Below are positions 35,698-47,434 of a stretch of 64,000 nt of DNA, piece by piece. The notes beneath the pieces were generated by a model. The model made no database searches, was not told the DNA's origin, and saw nothing but the letters and a program-made list of their open reading frames with translations. Source of the stretch: Darksidea phi (Eukaryota; Ascomycota; Dothideomycetes; Pleosporales; Lentitheciaceae); assembly GCA_030770425.1 (NCBI GenBank), contig JASJFT010000102.1, positions 1 through 64,000 of the forward strand, written 5' to 3'. The position numbers and the translations under genes were made by a program. Position 1 is the stretch's first letter, and each line of letters starts with the position of its first letter.

Positions 35698-38062
35698 ATG
35701 CTCCCACAGCAATCACGCTTCCTGAGCAGAGGCCTCCGCAGTCAACCTCGGTATCAATGTCTTAACACACGCTCCACGGCCCAATTTTCCTCGTCATTAC
35801 AAAAGAGCAGCTACGACGACACCATTTCCAACCTTAAAATCGGCCCCCACACTCGCGTCATCTTCCAAGGTTTCACCGGCAAACAAGCCACAGCCAATGC
35901 CCAAGAATCCATAGCATGGGGCACCAATATCGTCGGCGGCGTCAAGCCTGGTGGTTTAGGCGAGCATTTGGGATTACCTGTTTTGCCGTCTGTGAGAAAA
36001 GCTATGGAGGAATTGAAGCCGCATGCCACGGGGATCTATGTGGCAGCGCATCAGGCGACGGCTGCGATTGAGGAAGCGATTGAGGCTGAGGTCCCGCTAA
36101 TTGTGGCAGTTGCTGAGCATATTCCACTACATGATATTATGAGAGTGAGTTAAAATGCATGTGGGAACCAGACATTTATGTGTGCAAAGACTAATAAGCT
36201 GAATAGATACATTCAATGCTACAAACGCAGTCTAAATCTCGACTTGTAGGCGCGAATGCTCCCGGGATCATCTCAGCAATCGGCCGGTGTAGAATCGGCT
36301 TCCAACCTCTACCCACTTTCTCTCCAGGCCATATCGGCATTGTGGCGAAATCTGGTACGCTTTCTTACGAGACGGTTGGATCATTGACGAGAGCGGGATT
36401 GGGTCAGAGTCTTTGTATTGGTATGGGTGGAGACGTAATCGCAGGGACGAACTTTGTGGATGCGTTGAAAGTGTTTGAGACCGACGATGATACCGAGGCG
36501 ATTATTATTGTGGGGGAACTAGGTGGTACGAGTGAAGAGGAGGCTGCGGACTGGATTAGGGAGTATAGAAAGAGAACGAAGCATCCAAAGTGAGTACCTT
36601 CTCAAGTAGAAACGGGATGGTATACTGACGGCCATAGACCCATCGCAGCAGTCATCGGTGGGTTCCGAGCAGCACCAGGCCGCATCATGGGACATGCAGG
36701 CGCTTGGACAGGCATTGGTGAAGGGACAGCAGAGTCCAAGTACAAAGCACTGGAAAGCGTAGGAATCACCATGGTAGACCACCCGGCGAAGTTCGGATCC
36801 GTGATGAAGGCCATTCTATCAAAGGCTGGCCGAAGCGTTAAGAAGATTGTAAGAATATTCCATTCTTCTCTTAAACCACTAGAAAGTTGAGGGCTAACTT
36901 CCTCTAGGAACAATCAGCAGCCCAAGCCCAACAACACCGTTCATACCACACAACATCACACTCCCCGCGCCATCCCCTTCTCTCAACTACTTCCCCAAAT
37001 GTCCAGCAAAAGCGCCCTCTACACCTCAACGCCCACCAAACCTCCGCCCTTCTTGAATCCTACAACATAACCACCTCCCCCTGCTCCTCTCCACAACCCT
37101 CCTCCGCCCACCTCCTCGGCATAACAGTATCCCGCTCCGCCCGCTCCCCTAGCATAATCACCTCCCCAACCACCAACCCCACCCAACTCCCGCACCGCGC
37201 CCGCCACTTCCCCTTCGACTACCGCCTCGGTCCCACCCCCGAAGCCATAGCCGCCGCAACAGCTCATCTCCAACTCGACATCGCGCCCCCAAGAGCAAAA
37301 GCGCAGACCACAGGCCTAATATATAAACTGTGGAAACTGTACTACGAAAAAGAAGCTATAACTGCTACCGTCTCGCTAACAATCCCGTCGTCCGCTGACG
37401 AAATTGTAGCGTATGATCCTTATCTCTTCTTCGACGATGCGGCGTTCAAGTCCTGTAAACGACAAGTCGACCTGCACGCCCTCCGCGACTTATCAACCGC
37501 TTCTCCTGTAGAACTCGAAGCAGAGAAAAACGGCATCGTCTACATCCGCCTCGCATCGCCCCAATTTCCAAGCAGCACAACGCGAACACCAGCAGAAGAA
37601 CCCCACAATCTAATAGGCACCCTAGTAAACGGCGCCGGCCTAGCCATGAACACAAACGATGTCCTAGCCCTGCGCCTCTCCTCCCCCTCCTTCTCCTCCT
37701 CCTCCTCCTCCTTCCCAATCTCCACGCCCCCCTACCCAGCAAACTTCCTCGACACAGGCGGCAAAGCCACCGCCGCCACAATATCAACCTCCTTCTCATT
37801 AATCCTGTCCGACCCGCGCGTCGCCGTCGTCTTCGTAAACATATTCGGCGGCCTCACGCTGTGCGACATGATCGCCGAAGGCATCATCTTGGCTTTTAAA
37901 GAAGTCAAGGTGGAGAAACCGGTCGTGGTGAGACTGAGGGGAACGAATGAGGAGAAGGGGTTGCAGGTGCTGAGCAGGGCCGGGTTGCCGATTAGAGCTT
38001 TTGATGGGTTTGAGGACGCGGTGAGGGAGGTGGGGAGGTTGGCGCGTGGGGGAGGATTGTGA
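35698..38062 (+). CDS. Succinyl-CoA synthetase-like alpha-beta fusion, beta ATP-grasp degenerate
   Basis: Four exons: 35698-36144, 36207-36589, 36638-36848, 36908-38062; 731 aa. Residues 1-45 are an Arg/Ser-rich mitochondrial targeting leader. Residues about 50-345 are a full SCS alpha subunit: [44 protein letters not shown] and the phospho-histidine motif GHAGAW (His296). Residues 348-731 correspond to SCS beta, but the ATP-grasp part is shortened: a beta-like start ([12 protein letters not shown]) jumps to [17 protein letters not shown], leaving out the nucleotide-binding lobe, and the usual metal-site segment (IEINP) reads TATVS. The C-terminal CoA-ligase domain is conserved ([44 protein letters not shown]). 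It is therefore an SCS-like enzyme in one chain that is unlikely to bind ATP in the usual way. Reaction unknown. Confidence 0.88.
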
Positions 38063-38767
38063 ATGGGGGGTGTGGATGGGGTGGAGGGGAGATGGGGCTC
38101 GTGATGATGGATTTGTAGAGGGGAGATTGAGGCTGTTGCAGGGAGATGTAAGATAACATTCTTTAATTTCACACGGATAAGCCTGCGATAGACTCTTATC
38201 AATCGATTGAACGAACGAATGAATGGCAGCAACACCCATTTTATTCATTCGGCTACTGAATACCCCGTCCTTTTGGAAAGCCTCGTCTCCTCGTCCCCCC
38301 CAGGTCTCCAATCCTCGTCCCCCCACCTCAACCCAGATCGGAGAGAAAGTACCAAATAAAGAAGCAGTAGGGCAATCGTGAAATTAATATATCTACATCG
38401 TCAAGACCAAGAGGGGAAATATCAACTCCAACCAACATACCTCTGCTTGAAGGAAAAGCCGAGACGCTCCAACGACCCAAGCCAAGCCATCTCACTGCCA
38501 AAAAAACGAGCGAGAGCCTATACCAGGGAAAACAAAACAGGGATGGGGGGATAAAAACGATTGCCAACGCCAGCCCCGCAAGACGCACCGCGAGTGCCAC
38601 AACTCAAAGCCCCACCATAGATGGAAAAAAAAGATCGGAAAGGTGTGTGGTATCTGTAAAGCGAAATCCGGGGAAATAGGAAATGGGCGGAGATTGTTGG
38701 CGAGTTACTAACAGTATCCGCCGTCCCGTGAGGCTGAAGAGAATGGGGTGGAGGTGTGCGGTCACGT
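38063..38767. other. Convergent 3' spacer
   Basis: 705 bp between converging genes; no feature identified. Confidence 0.5.
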
Positions 38768-40282
38768 CTATGCAAGACCCGCGAAGTAACCCACGGCGGA
38801 ACCTGCGAGTTGGGAATTCAGTTAGCAATTGTTTTGGGGGAAAGGGAGTCGTACTCGGGTATGCGTACCGATAGCAGCCATCACGCCGAGGCCAACAAGT
38901 GCTCGCCGGGTGACCTTCTCCTTGGCAAGCTTCTGTTCAGTGGTAGACATGGTCCTTGCCAGCTTCGCTGGGCGCTCTTGTCGAGGCGCTTCGACCTCAT
39001 TCTCGTCTCTGGAAAGATCGTCCGCCTTGCGCTTCGACTTGCCGGCCTTGACTGCTCCACCTTCGAGCAGGTTAGCCTCGTGTACCATCCTCTTCGCTTC
39101 CTCTATCATTTTGGTAGGGTCCTCGGGCTCGGCAATCTCGGGGTGATTTGCAGGCACGTCGATCTTGACATTTGTCGTGGTGGTTTCCACATCGCCATTT
39201 TGCTCCACGGTCTCTTGCACCTCAATCCGCACGGTGTCAGGCTCTTTTACTTCTCCATTGACAGATTCTGACGCAACTGACTCCGACGCAGTGGTGCCGT
39301 TCTCCAGCGCATTCTGCAAAGCGCCGGGCGAGGAAGTCGTCTTGGTTTCAAACATTTCTTCCAAGTGCACCGCTTCTGCCTTTGCTGCCCTTCTTGTACG
39401 TGATTTGCGCGGGCTGGCCATCTTGCGACTAGGTGTAGCGATCTTGCTCGGTGATACAGAACGAGAAGATCGAGCGCGGGTTGAGCGGAGCGCCGAAGTT
39501 GGAGGAAGCACAATCGCAGGCGGGGAAGCCTTTGTGATGTCGTACTTAGGAGGCATTTGGATGTGTGTGTTGGACTTTTCCTTGGAGCCCTTTTCAATCG
39601 GCGCGGGGTCGAGTAGGGCTTCGATCCACACACGTATACCGTATTGCTCGGCCAGAGCAAGCGCTGTGAAGGCCTTGCGTCAGTGCGCTCTTTAGGTGAC
39701 AGAAATAGCGGTCTAGGACATTCACTCACCTTCATCGGGCACTATCCACACACTGCCCGCCTCTTCAGGTCCACCAGACTGGAATGTTTTCTGGTACTTG
39801 CGTTCTGCTTCTTCTTCGGCAAGTGATGCCCAGGGAAAGGCTGCCTTGAACATGCCCGTTGCGCTTACGTACCCATCGCTGCTGCGTCGCTGTCCACCTC
39901 GTTAGTCGATCCGATGCCTTGTCATGATGTGAGTTTCTTCCATCACCATACCATCAGGAAGTACGCTTCAGGGTACGCGGTCGTAGACTTCAGCTTGAAG
40001 ATACCCGATCCACTCAGATCTTTGGGCAAGGGTACCCGCAAATGCGCATAGTCAAAAGTGCCCGAATTCTCCGTCTTCGACGCATTCGTCCCACCGCCGA
40101 TGTCCGGAGTCCCGGGCAGGTTTGTCTGACCTAGTCGCCGACGCTCTATAAGGCTCTCTTCTGCGCGCGATGGTCAGCCGTGGTTCCGCGATGGATGCGA
40201 TGCGCTGGCACGTACTCGAGGGAGAGCTGGCTGGGGCAATCAGAGGGTTCCTCCGCTCCGGCAGTACTCGTTTCGCAACCAT
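38768..40282 (-). CDS. bqt4: Bqt4-like APSES/KilA-N domain protein with C-terminal membrane anchor
   Basis: Five exons: 40282-40216, 40160-39952, 39889-39730, 39663-38869, 38802-38768; 421 aa. The N-terminal 150 residues form a KilA-N/APSES-type fold ([69 protein letters not shown]). It is followed by a disordered Ser/Glu-rich linker with basic [10 protein letters not shown], an AKLARTMS stretch and, across the last splice, a 20-residue hydrophobic end ([23 protein letters not shown]). This layout is that of S. pombe Bqt4, an inner nuclear membrane protein that tethers telomeres and lamin-like partners through Bqt3. The tail anchor only appears if the 35-bp last exon is spliced in; reading through the intron gives a polar end instead. 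DNA binding by the APSES fold is not assured in this family. Confidence 0.85.
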
Positions 40283-41247
40283 TTTCGGATAATTAGTTGG
40301 GATTACAACAGATACAATGTGTGAGATGATGCGCGCAGCGCGATAGTGGTTGGCGACGGCGATGGATGATGTGCTCCACGCGCAACGGGATAGGTAGGAA
40401 CGTGGGATGGGTCGACTAAGTCGAGTACCAGCAGCTGGGCACAGTGAAGTGATTACTGCGACGCGATCTAAGTGATTGTGAAGGCGATGCGCGACCCTTG
40501 GGAAGTGCTGGCGACAAATGTCTGAGAATCGAGGAGAGACTGGAGGAGCGGAGCGTTCGAGGTTCGCTCGGGGGTACCCTGCGAGTACAGGTGGCTGGCG
40601 CACGGGCGAATGACCAGCCTCGTCCCCAGACAGGCATCCTAAGCGCAATTGCAAAAACTCTGCGTCCCTTTCCGGCGCCTGCTATAATTTCAGAATCCCG
40701 ATTGGTCGTGGGGAGATGCCAGCGAAGAACATCGCGTTCGATGCTGGATGACAGACGCGGTTAGCGCAACTGCCGGCATCTCCCAGTGCGTGCGAGGATC
40801 TGAAGCTCATCGCGCTATGGTTTACATAGTAAGCTCGTACGGAATACAAAAGCAAAATATGGCGATCTAGCAAGACACAATACTCCGAGCCTGTTAGCTT
40901 CCCGCCCATCTCATGTACTTCTACAAGTTGATGGTTTCTCGGCGGCCAGGATAAATCAGGTGACGCACGCCAAGCTATGCTTGACCGAGTTTGGACAGAC
41001 GCAGTTGGAGACATTCACCCCGACGAAGCCAGTATCAACTGTTCGACGCACGAGCGCAGCAAGTGACCAATCGAGCTGCATCTCAGGCTTCTTTGAAGCT
41101 TCCGGCTTGCGCTATTACTACGCTCACCAATATCACGACCACCCTCGCGACCAGCCCTGATCTCGGACAAGCATATCATGTGGTCATGATACAGCATCTG
41201 TAAAGCTTGCACCGTCTCCAAAAAGCTGGCTCGGCCAGCTTCTCATT
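40283..41247. other. Divergent gap bqt4 / fig4, carries dispersed repeat
   Basis: 965 bp with no gene. It contains promoter sequence for both genes and one copy of a 91-bp repeat (40786-40876) whose inverted partner lies 9 kb away. Confidence 0.5.
40786..40876 (+). repeat. 91-bp dispersed repeat, copy 1
   Basis: Matches 50012-50102 in reverse complement over 91 bp with two differences. No terminal inverted repeat or target duplication is evident at its ends. It lies in the shared upstream region of bqt4 and fig4. Confidence 0.85.
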
Positions 41248-44200
41248 ATGGAGAGCGCTAAACAAAAGTCATACGTAAATGAGCGGCCAAGCTCAATAGC
41301 TAGCTCGACAAGGGCGGCAGAGTCAAATGAAAGCCTGGACGACAAACTTGAGGATATCGAACAAGCATCCACGACCATTGGAAGTCCAGCACTCACCGCC
41401 AAGAGTGATGTACTGGTTAACGGCTTCAAACCAGAAGCGGATGTGGAGAAGGGGCCGGGGAGACCGCGGAGAGACACGGAGGGTATCAAGTTCGAAGGAG
41501 AAGATGAGGATCCTGCTGTTCCGGTGTCATTCCAAAGGTCGTTGAGTCCGGCAGGTATGCAGAAGGGCAAGGCGTCTGCATATGAAAAAGTTGGGGAAGT
41601 CGGGATCAACAGAATGCACAAGTTCTCTCTTTACGAAACGAGCACACGGTTCTACCTCGTTGGAGCCGACATCATGGAAAAGCGCTACCGAGTACTGAAG
41701 ATTGACCGAACTGCGGCACCTGGGCAACTCACCATCTTTGAGGACGACATCGTATATAACAAGCCGGAGATGAGCCAGCTGCTGAATGCGATCGACGACG
41801 GGAACAAGCACACCGGAGGCATGAAGCTTAAGTGCAGCACATGGGGACTTATGGGCTTTATAAGGTTCACTGAGGCGTATTATATGGTGCTCATAACAAA
41901 GAGAGCGCAGGTGGCAATGATTGGCGGTCACTATGTCTACCAGGTGGATGGCACAGAGCTGATACCGCTTACCACCGGATCCTCGTCACGGTTCGCAAAA
42001 GATCGACACCCTGAAGAGGCAAGATTTCTGAGTATCTTGCACAACCTGGACCTCAATCGCTTCTTCTACTTTAGCTACTCGTACAACATCACACGCAGTC
42101 TCCAGCAAAACATTATCCGTGAGAGGCAAGCGCTAAATGAGGGCGAGGCCCATGCCAAACCCGACTTCCAGGACATGTTTGTCTGGAATCACCACCTCCT
42201 CGAACCCGCTCAAGCAGCAATTAAGAATGTGTACGACTGGTGCCACCCAATAATACACGGCTCCGTCGACCAGTCATCTATTGATGTCTTCGGTCGTAGG
42301 ATCTACATTACGCTTCTCGCAAGGCGGTCAAGATTCTTTGCAGGCGCACGCTTTTTGAAGCGTGGGACCAATGATCTAGGCTACGTCGCGAACGATGTTG
42401 AGACGGAGCAGATTGTGTCCGAAGGGCTTACTACATCGTTCCATGCGCCTGGACCACGACTCTTCGCCAACCCTACATATTCATCATACGTCCAACACCG
42501 TGGCAGTATACCCTTGTACTGGACACAAGACAATACAGGGGTTACACCTAAACCGGACATTGATTTAAACCTGCCAGATCCATTTTTCAGTGCTGCAGCG
42601 CTTCACTTCGATAACCTATTCGAGAGGTATGGTGCGCCAGTATTTGTGCTGAATCTCATCAAGCAGCGAGAACGAACACAAAGAGAAGGGAAGCTTCTCC
42701 ACGAGTACAAGCACGCTCTAGATTACCTCAACCAGTCATTACCAAAGGAGAAGAAGATTCTGTACGAGGCATTCGACATGGCTAGGGCTTCTAAAACCCG
42801 TGGCCAGGATGTCATTGGCACCCTGGAGCTTCTAGCTGAGAAGATCATACAGAAAACAGGATTCTTTCACAACGGCGACGAGGAGTTCGATTCGCCACGT
42901 GTACAAAATGGAGTTGCACGGACAAATTGCATCGACTGTCTCGATCGAACAAATGCTGCGCAGTTCGTTATCGCGAAGCGGGCGCTTGGGCGACAGCTCC
43001 ATGCGCTTGGTGTCATTGCAGGGTATACAGTAGAGTACGATAGCGATTGTGTCGACAGCTTTAATCACATGTTCCATAACCATGGGGATGCGATAGCTAT
43101 GCAGTACGGCGGCTCGCACCTTGTCAACACAATGGCTACTTATCGGAAAATCAACCAGTGGCAGAGCAGTTCGAGAGACATGGTCGAGAGCTTCAAACGC
43201 TACTACCACAACTCGTTCCTCGACTCGCAACGGCAAGAAGCCTACAATTTGTTCCTTGGTAACTACATCTTCACACAGGGTCTACCTTTGCTATGGGATC
43301 TAGTTACCGACTACTATCTACATCACGAAGACCCACGCTCTTTATTCCAGAAACCCCGGAGAGACTACATCAAGTGGTACACCCCGGACAATCTTGAGCC
43401 ACGGTTCCTTCCAGGTTTAAAGAAACAGTTACAACTCACAAACAAGGGCGTAGCACCTCATGACGACTACTGGCTTGAATACTACCGCCCGTTAGCTGTG
43501 ACGTCCTTCCTGAAAGTGTACGCTTTTCGTCTCAATTGTTCACCAAAGGAGCCAAAAGATACTTCTTTCCCTTCGCGCCAACTTGACCATTCTCCATTCA
43601 TCGTTCGCAAGAAACAGCAAGACCAGCACTCGCCAGGCAAAGACAGCAAAAAGACGCGAAAAGAAGTCACTATCCTCGACCCTTCCAGCGAGACCGAATC
43701 CCGTCGAAACAGCATCCTCGCCCGGCGCCGTCAACAAATCCATCTCACCATCCCAGAAGCAGGGTCTCCGGTCAAGCAATCTATCCTCCGAGACCCGCAA
43801 TTCGAAACATACATGCCAGCCTCCGCTCCCGCAGTAACCAGCGCCTTCCCATCTCTCTCTACCTCAACCTCTACAGGCCTATCAACTAGCTACGGCACAA
43901 AGCATTTCAAACCCGCCGACAAAACCCTCATCCACCAATGGACACTCTCCCAATTCCAAGAAAACAGTCTAAACCCCACCGTCACCGCCCTCGAAGAAGC
44001 CGAATACACACGGTACATAGAACACCCATTAAACCTACCCCTCGTCGTCAGCAATGACATCCCCAGCGCAGACGACCCTGGCGCACTCGATTACTACGAG
44101 TACCTCGACATGGCGGAAAGCGGGGCGCAGAAGGTGTCTGAAACGACGCCTATGCGTCCGACAACAGCGAACTTTTGTGGACATGCAGATGCTGATACGG

Positions 44201-44628
44201 CGTCTATACGCTCTTTCAACACATATACCCGTCCTACATCCGCCGCCGGCTACCCTTACACGCCCTTCTCCCATCCATCATCACACCCCCATCAACACCC
44301 CCCTATACCGTCCCACTACAGTCTGTACCCACACCTGCACCAACACCAAAACCCGCACTACCCGCATCAACACCAACACCCGCACTACCCACACCAAGAC
44401 CATGCCATCGAGCAGCCAGCCGCTGTATCGGGAAAATTTGTCACGGCAGAGGAGGATATAGATGAGTTTGAAGAGTTTCTTCAGGTGAAAGAGAATCCGC
44501 TTGATGTGGAGGAAGACGATGGCGCGAAGAAGAGGTATAAGGCGTACCGGCAATGGTTGAAGGGAAAGAGCTTTTTTAAACAGAGTAAGGTGGATCCGGA
44601 GTGGCAAAATCAGTTGCCTGTTAGGTAG
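41248..44628 (+). CDS. fig4: Polyphosphoinositide phosphatase Fig4 (SAC domain)
   Basis: Single exon, 1126 aa. After a 110-residue disordered head, the SAC domain begins at HKFSLYETSTRFYLVG and continues through FIRFTEAYYMVLITKR, FARNPTYSSYVQ-like FANPTYSSYVQHRGSIPLYWTQD, to the catalytic RTNCIDCLDRTN with Cys561 and the CX5R loop complete. Fig4 removes the 5-phosphate of PI(3,5)P2 and also stabilises the Fab1-Vac14 complex on the vacuole or late endosome membrane (family knowledge). C-terminal to the SAC domain there is a basic Ser-rich region and a His/Pro-rich stretch (about 1010-1055), then an acidic end. It is longer than the yeast protein (about 880) because of these tails. The absence of introns over 3.4 kb is unusual beside its intron-containing neighbours. 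Confidence 0.95.
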   Translation: MESAKQKSYVNERPSSIASSTRAAESNESLDDKLEDIEQASTTIGSPALTAKSDVLVNGFKPEADVEKGPGRPRRDTEGIKFEGEDEDPAVPVSFQRSLSPAGMQKGKASAYEKVGEVGINRMHKFSLYETSTRFYLVGADIMEKRYRVLKIDRTAAPGQLTIFEDDIVYNKPEMSQLLNAIDDGNKHTGGMKLKCSTWGLMGFIRFTEAYYMVLITKRAQVAMIGGHYVYQVDGTELIPLTTGSSSRFAKDRHPEEARFLSILHNLDLNRFFYFSYSYNITRSLQQNIIRERQALNEGEAHAKPDFQDMFVWNHHLLEPAQAAIKNVYDWCHPIIHGSVDQSSIDVFGRRIYITLLARRSRFFAGARFLKRGTNDLGYVANDVETEQIVSEGLTTSFHAPGPRLFANPTYSSYVQHRGSIPLYWTQDNTGVTPKPDIDLNLPDPFFSAAALHFDNLFERYGAPVFVLNLIKQRERTQREGKLLHEYKHALDYLNQSLPKEKKILYEAFDMARASKTRGQDVIGTLELLAEKIIQKTGFFHNGDEEFDSPRVQNGVARTNCIDCLDRTNAAQFVIAKRALGRQLHALGVIAGYTVEYDSDCVDSFNHMFHNHGDAIAMQYGGSHLVNTMATYRKINQWQSSSRDMVESFKRYYHNSFLDSQRQEAYNLFLGNYIFTQGLPLLWDLVTDYYLHHEDPRSLFQKPRRDYIKWYTPDNLEPRFLPGLKKQLQLTNKGVAPHDDYWLEYYRPLAVTSFLKVYAFRLNCSPKEPKDTSFPSRQLDHSPFIVRKKQQDQHSPGKDSKKTRKEVTILDPSSETESRRNSILARRRQQIHLTIPEAGSPVKQSILRDPQFETYMPASAPAVTSAFPSLSTSTSTGLSTSYGTKHFKPADKTLIHQWTLSQFQENSLNPTVTALEEAEYTRYIEHPLNLPLVVSNDIPSADDPGALDYYEYLDMAESGAQKVSETTPMRPTTANFCGHADADTASIRSFNTYTRPTSAAGYPYTPFSHPSSHPHQHPPIPSHYSLYPHLHQHQNPHYPHQHQHPHYPHQDHAIEQPAAVSGKFVTAEEDIDEFEEFLQVKENPLDVEEDDGAKKRYKAYRQWLKGKSFFKQSKVDPEWQNQLPVR
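44278..44400 (+). repeat. His/Pro-rich coding repeat in fig4
   Basis: The codons for PHQH, PHYPHQ and HQHPHYPHQ recur in tandem, giving a His-rich patch in the Fig4 tail. DNA level repeats of CACC/CCCGCACTACCC type cause it. Confidence 0.8.
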
Positions 44629-44749
44629 TGTGTAGGGGATGTGGTGAGGGAGGACTGTAGGTATAAACTGAACAGAGAGACGTCTGGCCTAATCGTGTTA
44701 TGCTAGTATTTTAAACAAGCACATCCTGAACGGTACTATCTACTCCAGT
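44629..44749. other. Short convergent spacer fig4 / apl6
   Basis: Only 121 bp separate the two stop codons, so the 3' UTRs probably overlap. Confidence 0.5.
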
Positions 44750-47434
44750 CTATTTGACTAATTGATCCTCCTCCCCCTCATCATCGCTATCAGTCTCATA
44801 CTCGGAACTCTCCTCATCCTCATCCTCCTCTTCTTCGCCGTCCTCCTCATCATCCGTCTCACTCTCTTCATCCAACCACTGATCTAGTGTTTTCTCTTTT
44901 TCCTTCTCTCTTTCCTTCCCGACCCCAGCACCAAACCCATTCGTACCCATTCCTGGCGAAACCATCCTCTCAGGCAAGCTTCGACTACTCCCCGCCGCAT
45001 CCAATTTCTCAGCTGCGCTGACCGTCCTGCCCGACTCATACACCGACTGTGCACCTGAACCGGTCTCTTCTCGTAAAGCAGGGTCAGGTTCATGTCCTTC
45101 TTTCACCCAAGCCGGGATATCTTCATAGCCTCGTAGACCACCTACACCGCCTTCGTCGCCAATGACGAGGCTGGCGCTGCCCAGAGCGTAGGCCTTGCGC
45201 GTCTCGCTCGGGCTCGGGGTTTGCGGTACAGGTTTGGGCGCTAGGAGGAGCAGGGAGGCAAGTTGAGTGGAAGTGGGTGTCGCAAGGAGTGCTTTGTAGA
45301 CGCGTGTGCGATCGCGAAGATCGTAGGATGTGTCGTAGCGGGCGAGGAGAAGAATATAATTCCAGAGCGCTTCAATTGGGTGCGTGCCCCCCTGTGGCTG
45401 GGGAGCTGATGGTTGAGGGGAGGGCGAGGTTTCCATGTGAGGGTCGTGGAACCCGCCTTCTTCTTGGTAATCGTCCATCAACGAGGGCTTAGGCTGTGGC
45501 TCCACAGCTTTGACTGGCTCTGGGGGTGGGTTGGCGTTGATGTGGTGTACGTAGACTTTCGCCGCGAGAAGAACGATTTGGAGTTTTGCAGGCTCTGCCT
45601 CCTCTGCGAATCCCTTGACTAAGATGCGTAGCACGTCGGCAGCGATGTTGTTTTCCGGGTCGATGCCTGAGAACTCGCCCACCAGCCATATGATGCTCGC
45701 ACGCGCCTGTGGACTCGTTGCAGCGTCAAGGTGTTTGGCTAACCGAACAACTGTCGTGCGATGACTATCGGGATCACGCTGGATGAGATGCCGTATCACC
45801 TCAAGCGATTCTGCCACCAGATGGGCGTCTGCAGATCCAATGTGAGCCAGTAGTAATCGCAGACATCTGGCCGAAGTCTGAGGGTTCGTAGTCTGTGAAC
45901 AACGACCGATTGCCCTTACAGCCTCTTTGACAAGCCCCGGGTCCAAGCTGCCAGAGTGCGAGAAATGGCTGAGCTCCGCCAATATCAGACTCTGTAACCT
46001 CGGCTGCGCGTATGGGAAGATCAGAGTCAGGAGTTCCAACTTTAACTGCCATATATGCGGAGCGTCGGTGGAGCGGACGAGGAAGTGGGTGTAATACTGT
46101 ACGAAGGGTTCCGGATGTGATAAGCAAACCTGGACAATGTTATAGAGCGCGATGTGTTGAATGTCGCTCGAAGTGCGTAGGAGAGATATCAGAGGTCCAA
46201 TGGCGGTTGAGAGGTAGGCTGGAGTTCCCAAGTATAGGTACGTCCGCGCCACTGCTATTACCACAGCGGAGTTTCTCGACTGCAACAGCGGCTGGCAAGC
46301 TTTGAGGAGGAGCTCAAGATCCGGATCCAGAACCACCACTTCCTCCGTGTCTTGGTCTACCGACTCTTCTGATTCGCTTTCCGAGTCATAAAATCCTTTC
46401 GTATTCTGCAATTTCGAACTAGTATTAGCATTAGTCGTAGTACGTTTAATCTTCTTCGTCCGTCTAGGGAAGCATTTCCGTGCATAAACCATCATAAGTC
46501 GTAACGTCACCAACTGTCCCCATTCGTCCATGTCGACAAGCTTACGAACCAGCGATCGATAGTGTGGGTGTATCAGGTCGAACCTTTGCGGGCAGAATTC
46601 CAGGAATGCTGCTACCGCTGCACCGCTCACAAAGTACTGCTTGTCTCCGAGTAAAGTGGAAAGGTATTCCAGCAACTGCGGCTCCGTGGTTGGATCTAGC
46701 TTGTAACACTTTGGTATTGCCAGAGCAGCTGCCCTCCTTACGTATGCTGACATGTCTCCGGCCCCCCGTTTGATACCCAGGCTCACAATCTGACTTATGA
46801 CGGGTACCCTTATGCCGGACATGATTCGTAGAGCAAGAGCTCGCAGCTGGGGGTTCGAGTCCGTGAGCGACTTCTGTATCGTATTGATAGAGAGAAGTGC
46901 GGTGTCCGGTTCATGCTCGGCATGCTGGAGGAGGTAGATGTATACAAGCTTCTTGACGGGGAGGGACGGCGAGGCGATGTTCTTGATTACGTGGGTGAAG
47001 AAGGGTAGGGTTTGAGAAGGAGGTTGTCTGTAAGACATCTACTCTCTCACGATCAGCAACTGGGCGTATCCAAGCTTCGTATAAGTTTTATAGATGCTGG
47101 AGCTCATGGCGGGGCACCGTAGAGGAGAGCTAGCCTACCGTGACGACTCGCCGCAGTCCCTCGAGCACATCGCGTTCGGAGCGACTGTCAAGCAGCTTCT
47201 TAACCTGGCCCGAGGGCAGCTCCCGGGTAGAGCTCTTGCGGGCAATGCTAGCATCACGGGCGGCTTCGAGGGTGAGATCGCGGGCTGTGGTGAAAGAGAA
47301 GTGATAAGCGAAGTTGGACGGATGCATAGCAGGCAAAATCACACACGGGAGCCCTCAAGAGCAAGAAAGCGGTATTCGGGGGGGACGGACGCACCCGTGT
47401 CGAGGAAATTGGAGATTCGCGATATCGACTCCAT
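44750..47434 (-). CDS. apl6: AP-3 adaptor complex subunit beta (Apl6)
   Basis: Three exons: 47434-47395, 47284-47139, 47038-44750; 824 aa. The N-terminal start MESISRISNFLDT, the block ARDASIARKSS and the long block LVYIYLLQHAEHEPDTALLSINTIQKSLTD / IMSGIRVPVISQIVSLGIKRG / VRRAAALAIPKCYKLDP match adaptin beta3. HEAT/armadillo-type helices fill about 60-600. The C-terminal 120 residues are a Glu/Asp/Ser-rich hinge (EEDEDEESSEYETDSDDEGEED) without the appendage domain, as in the yeast protein of about 809 aa. The AP-3 complex carries cargo from Golgi or endosome to vacuole. Introns are 110 and 100 bp. Confidence 0.95.
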
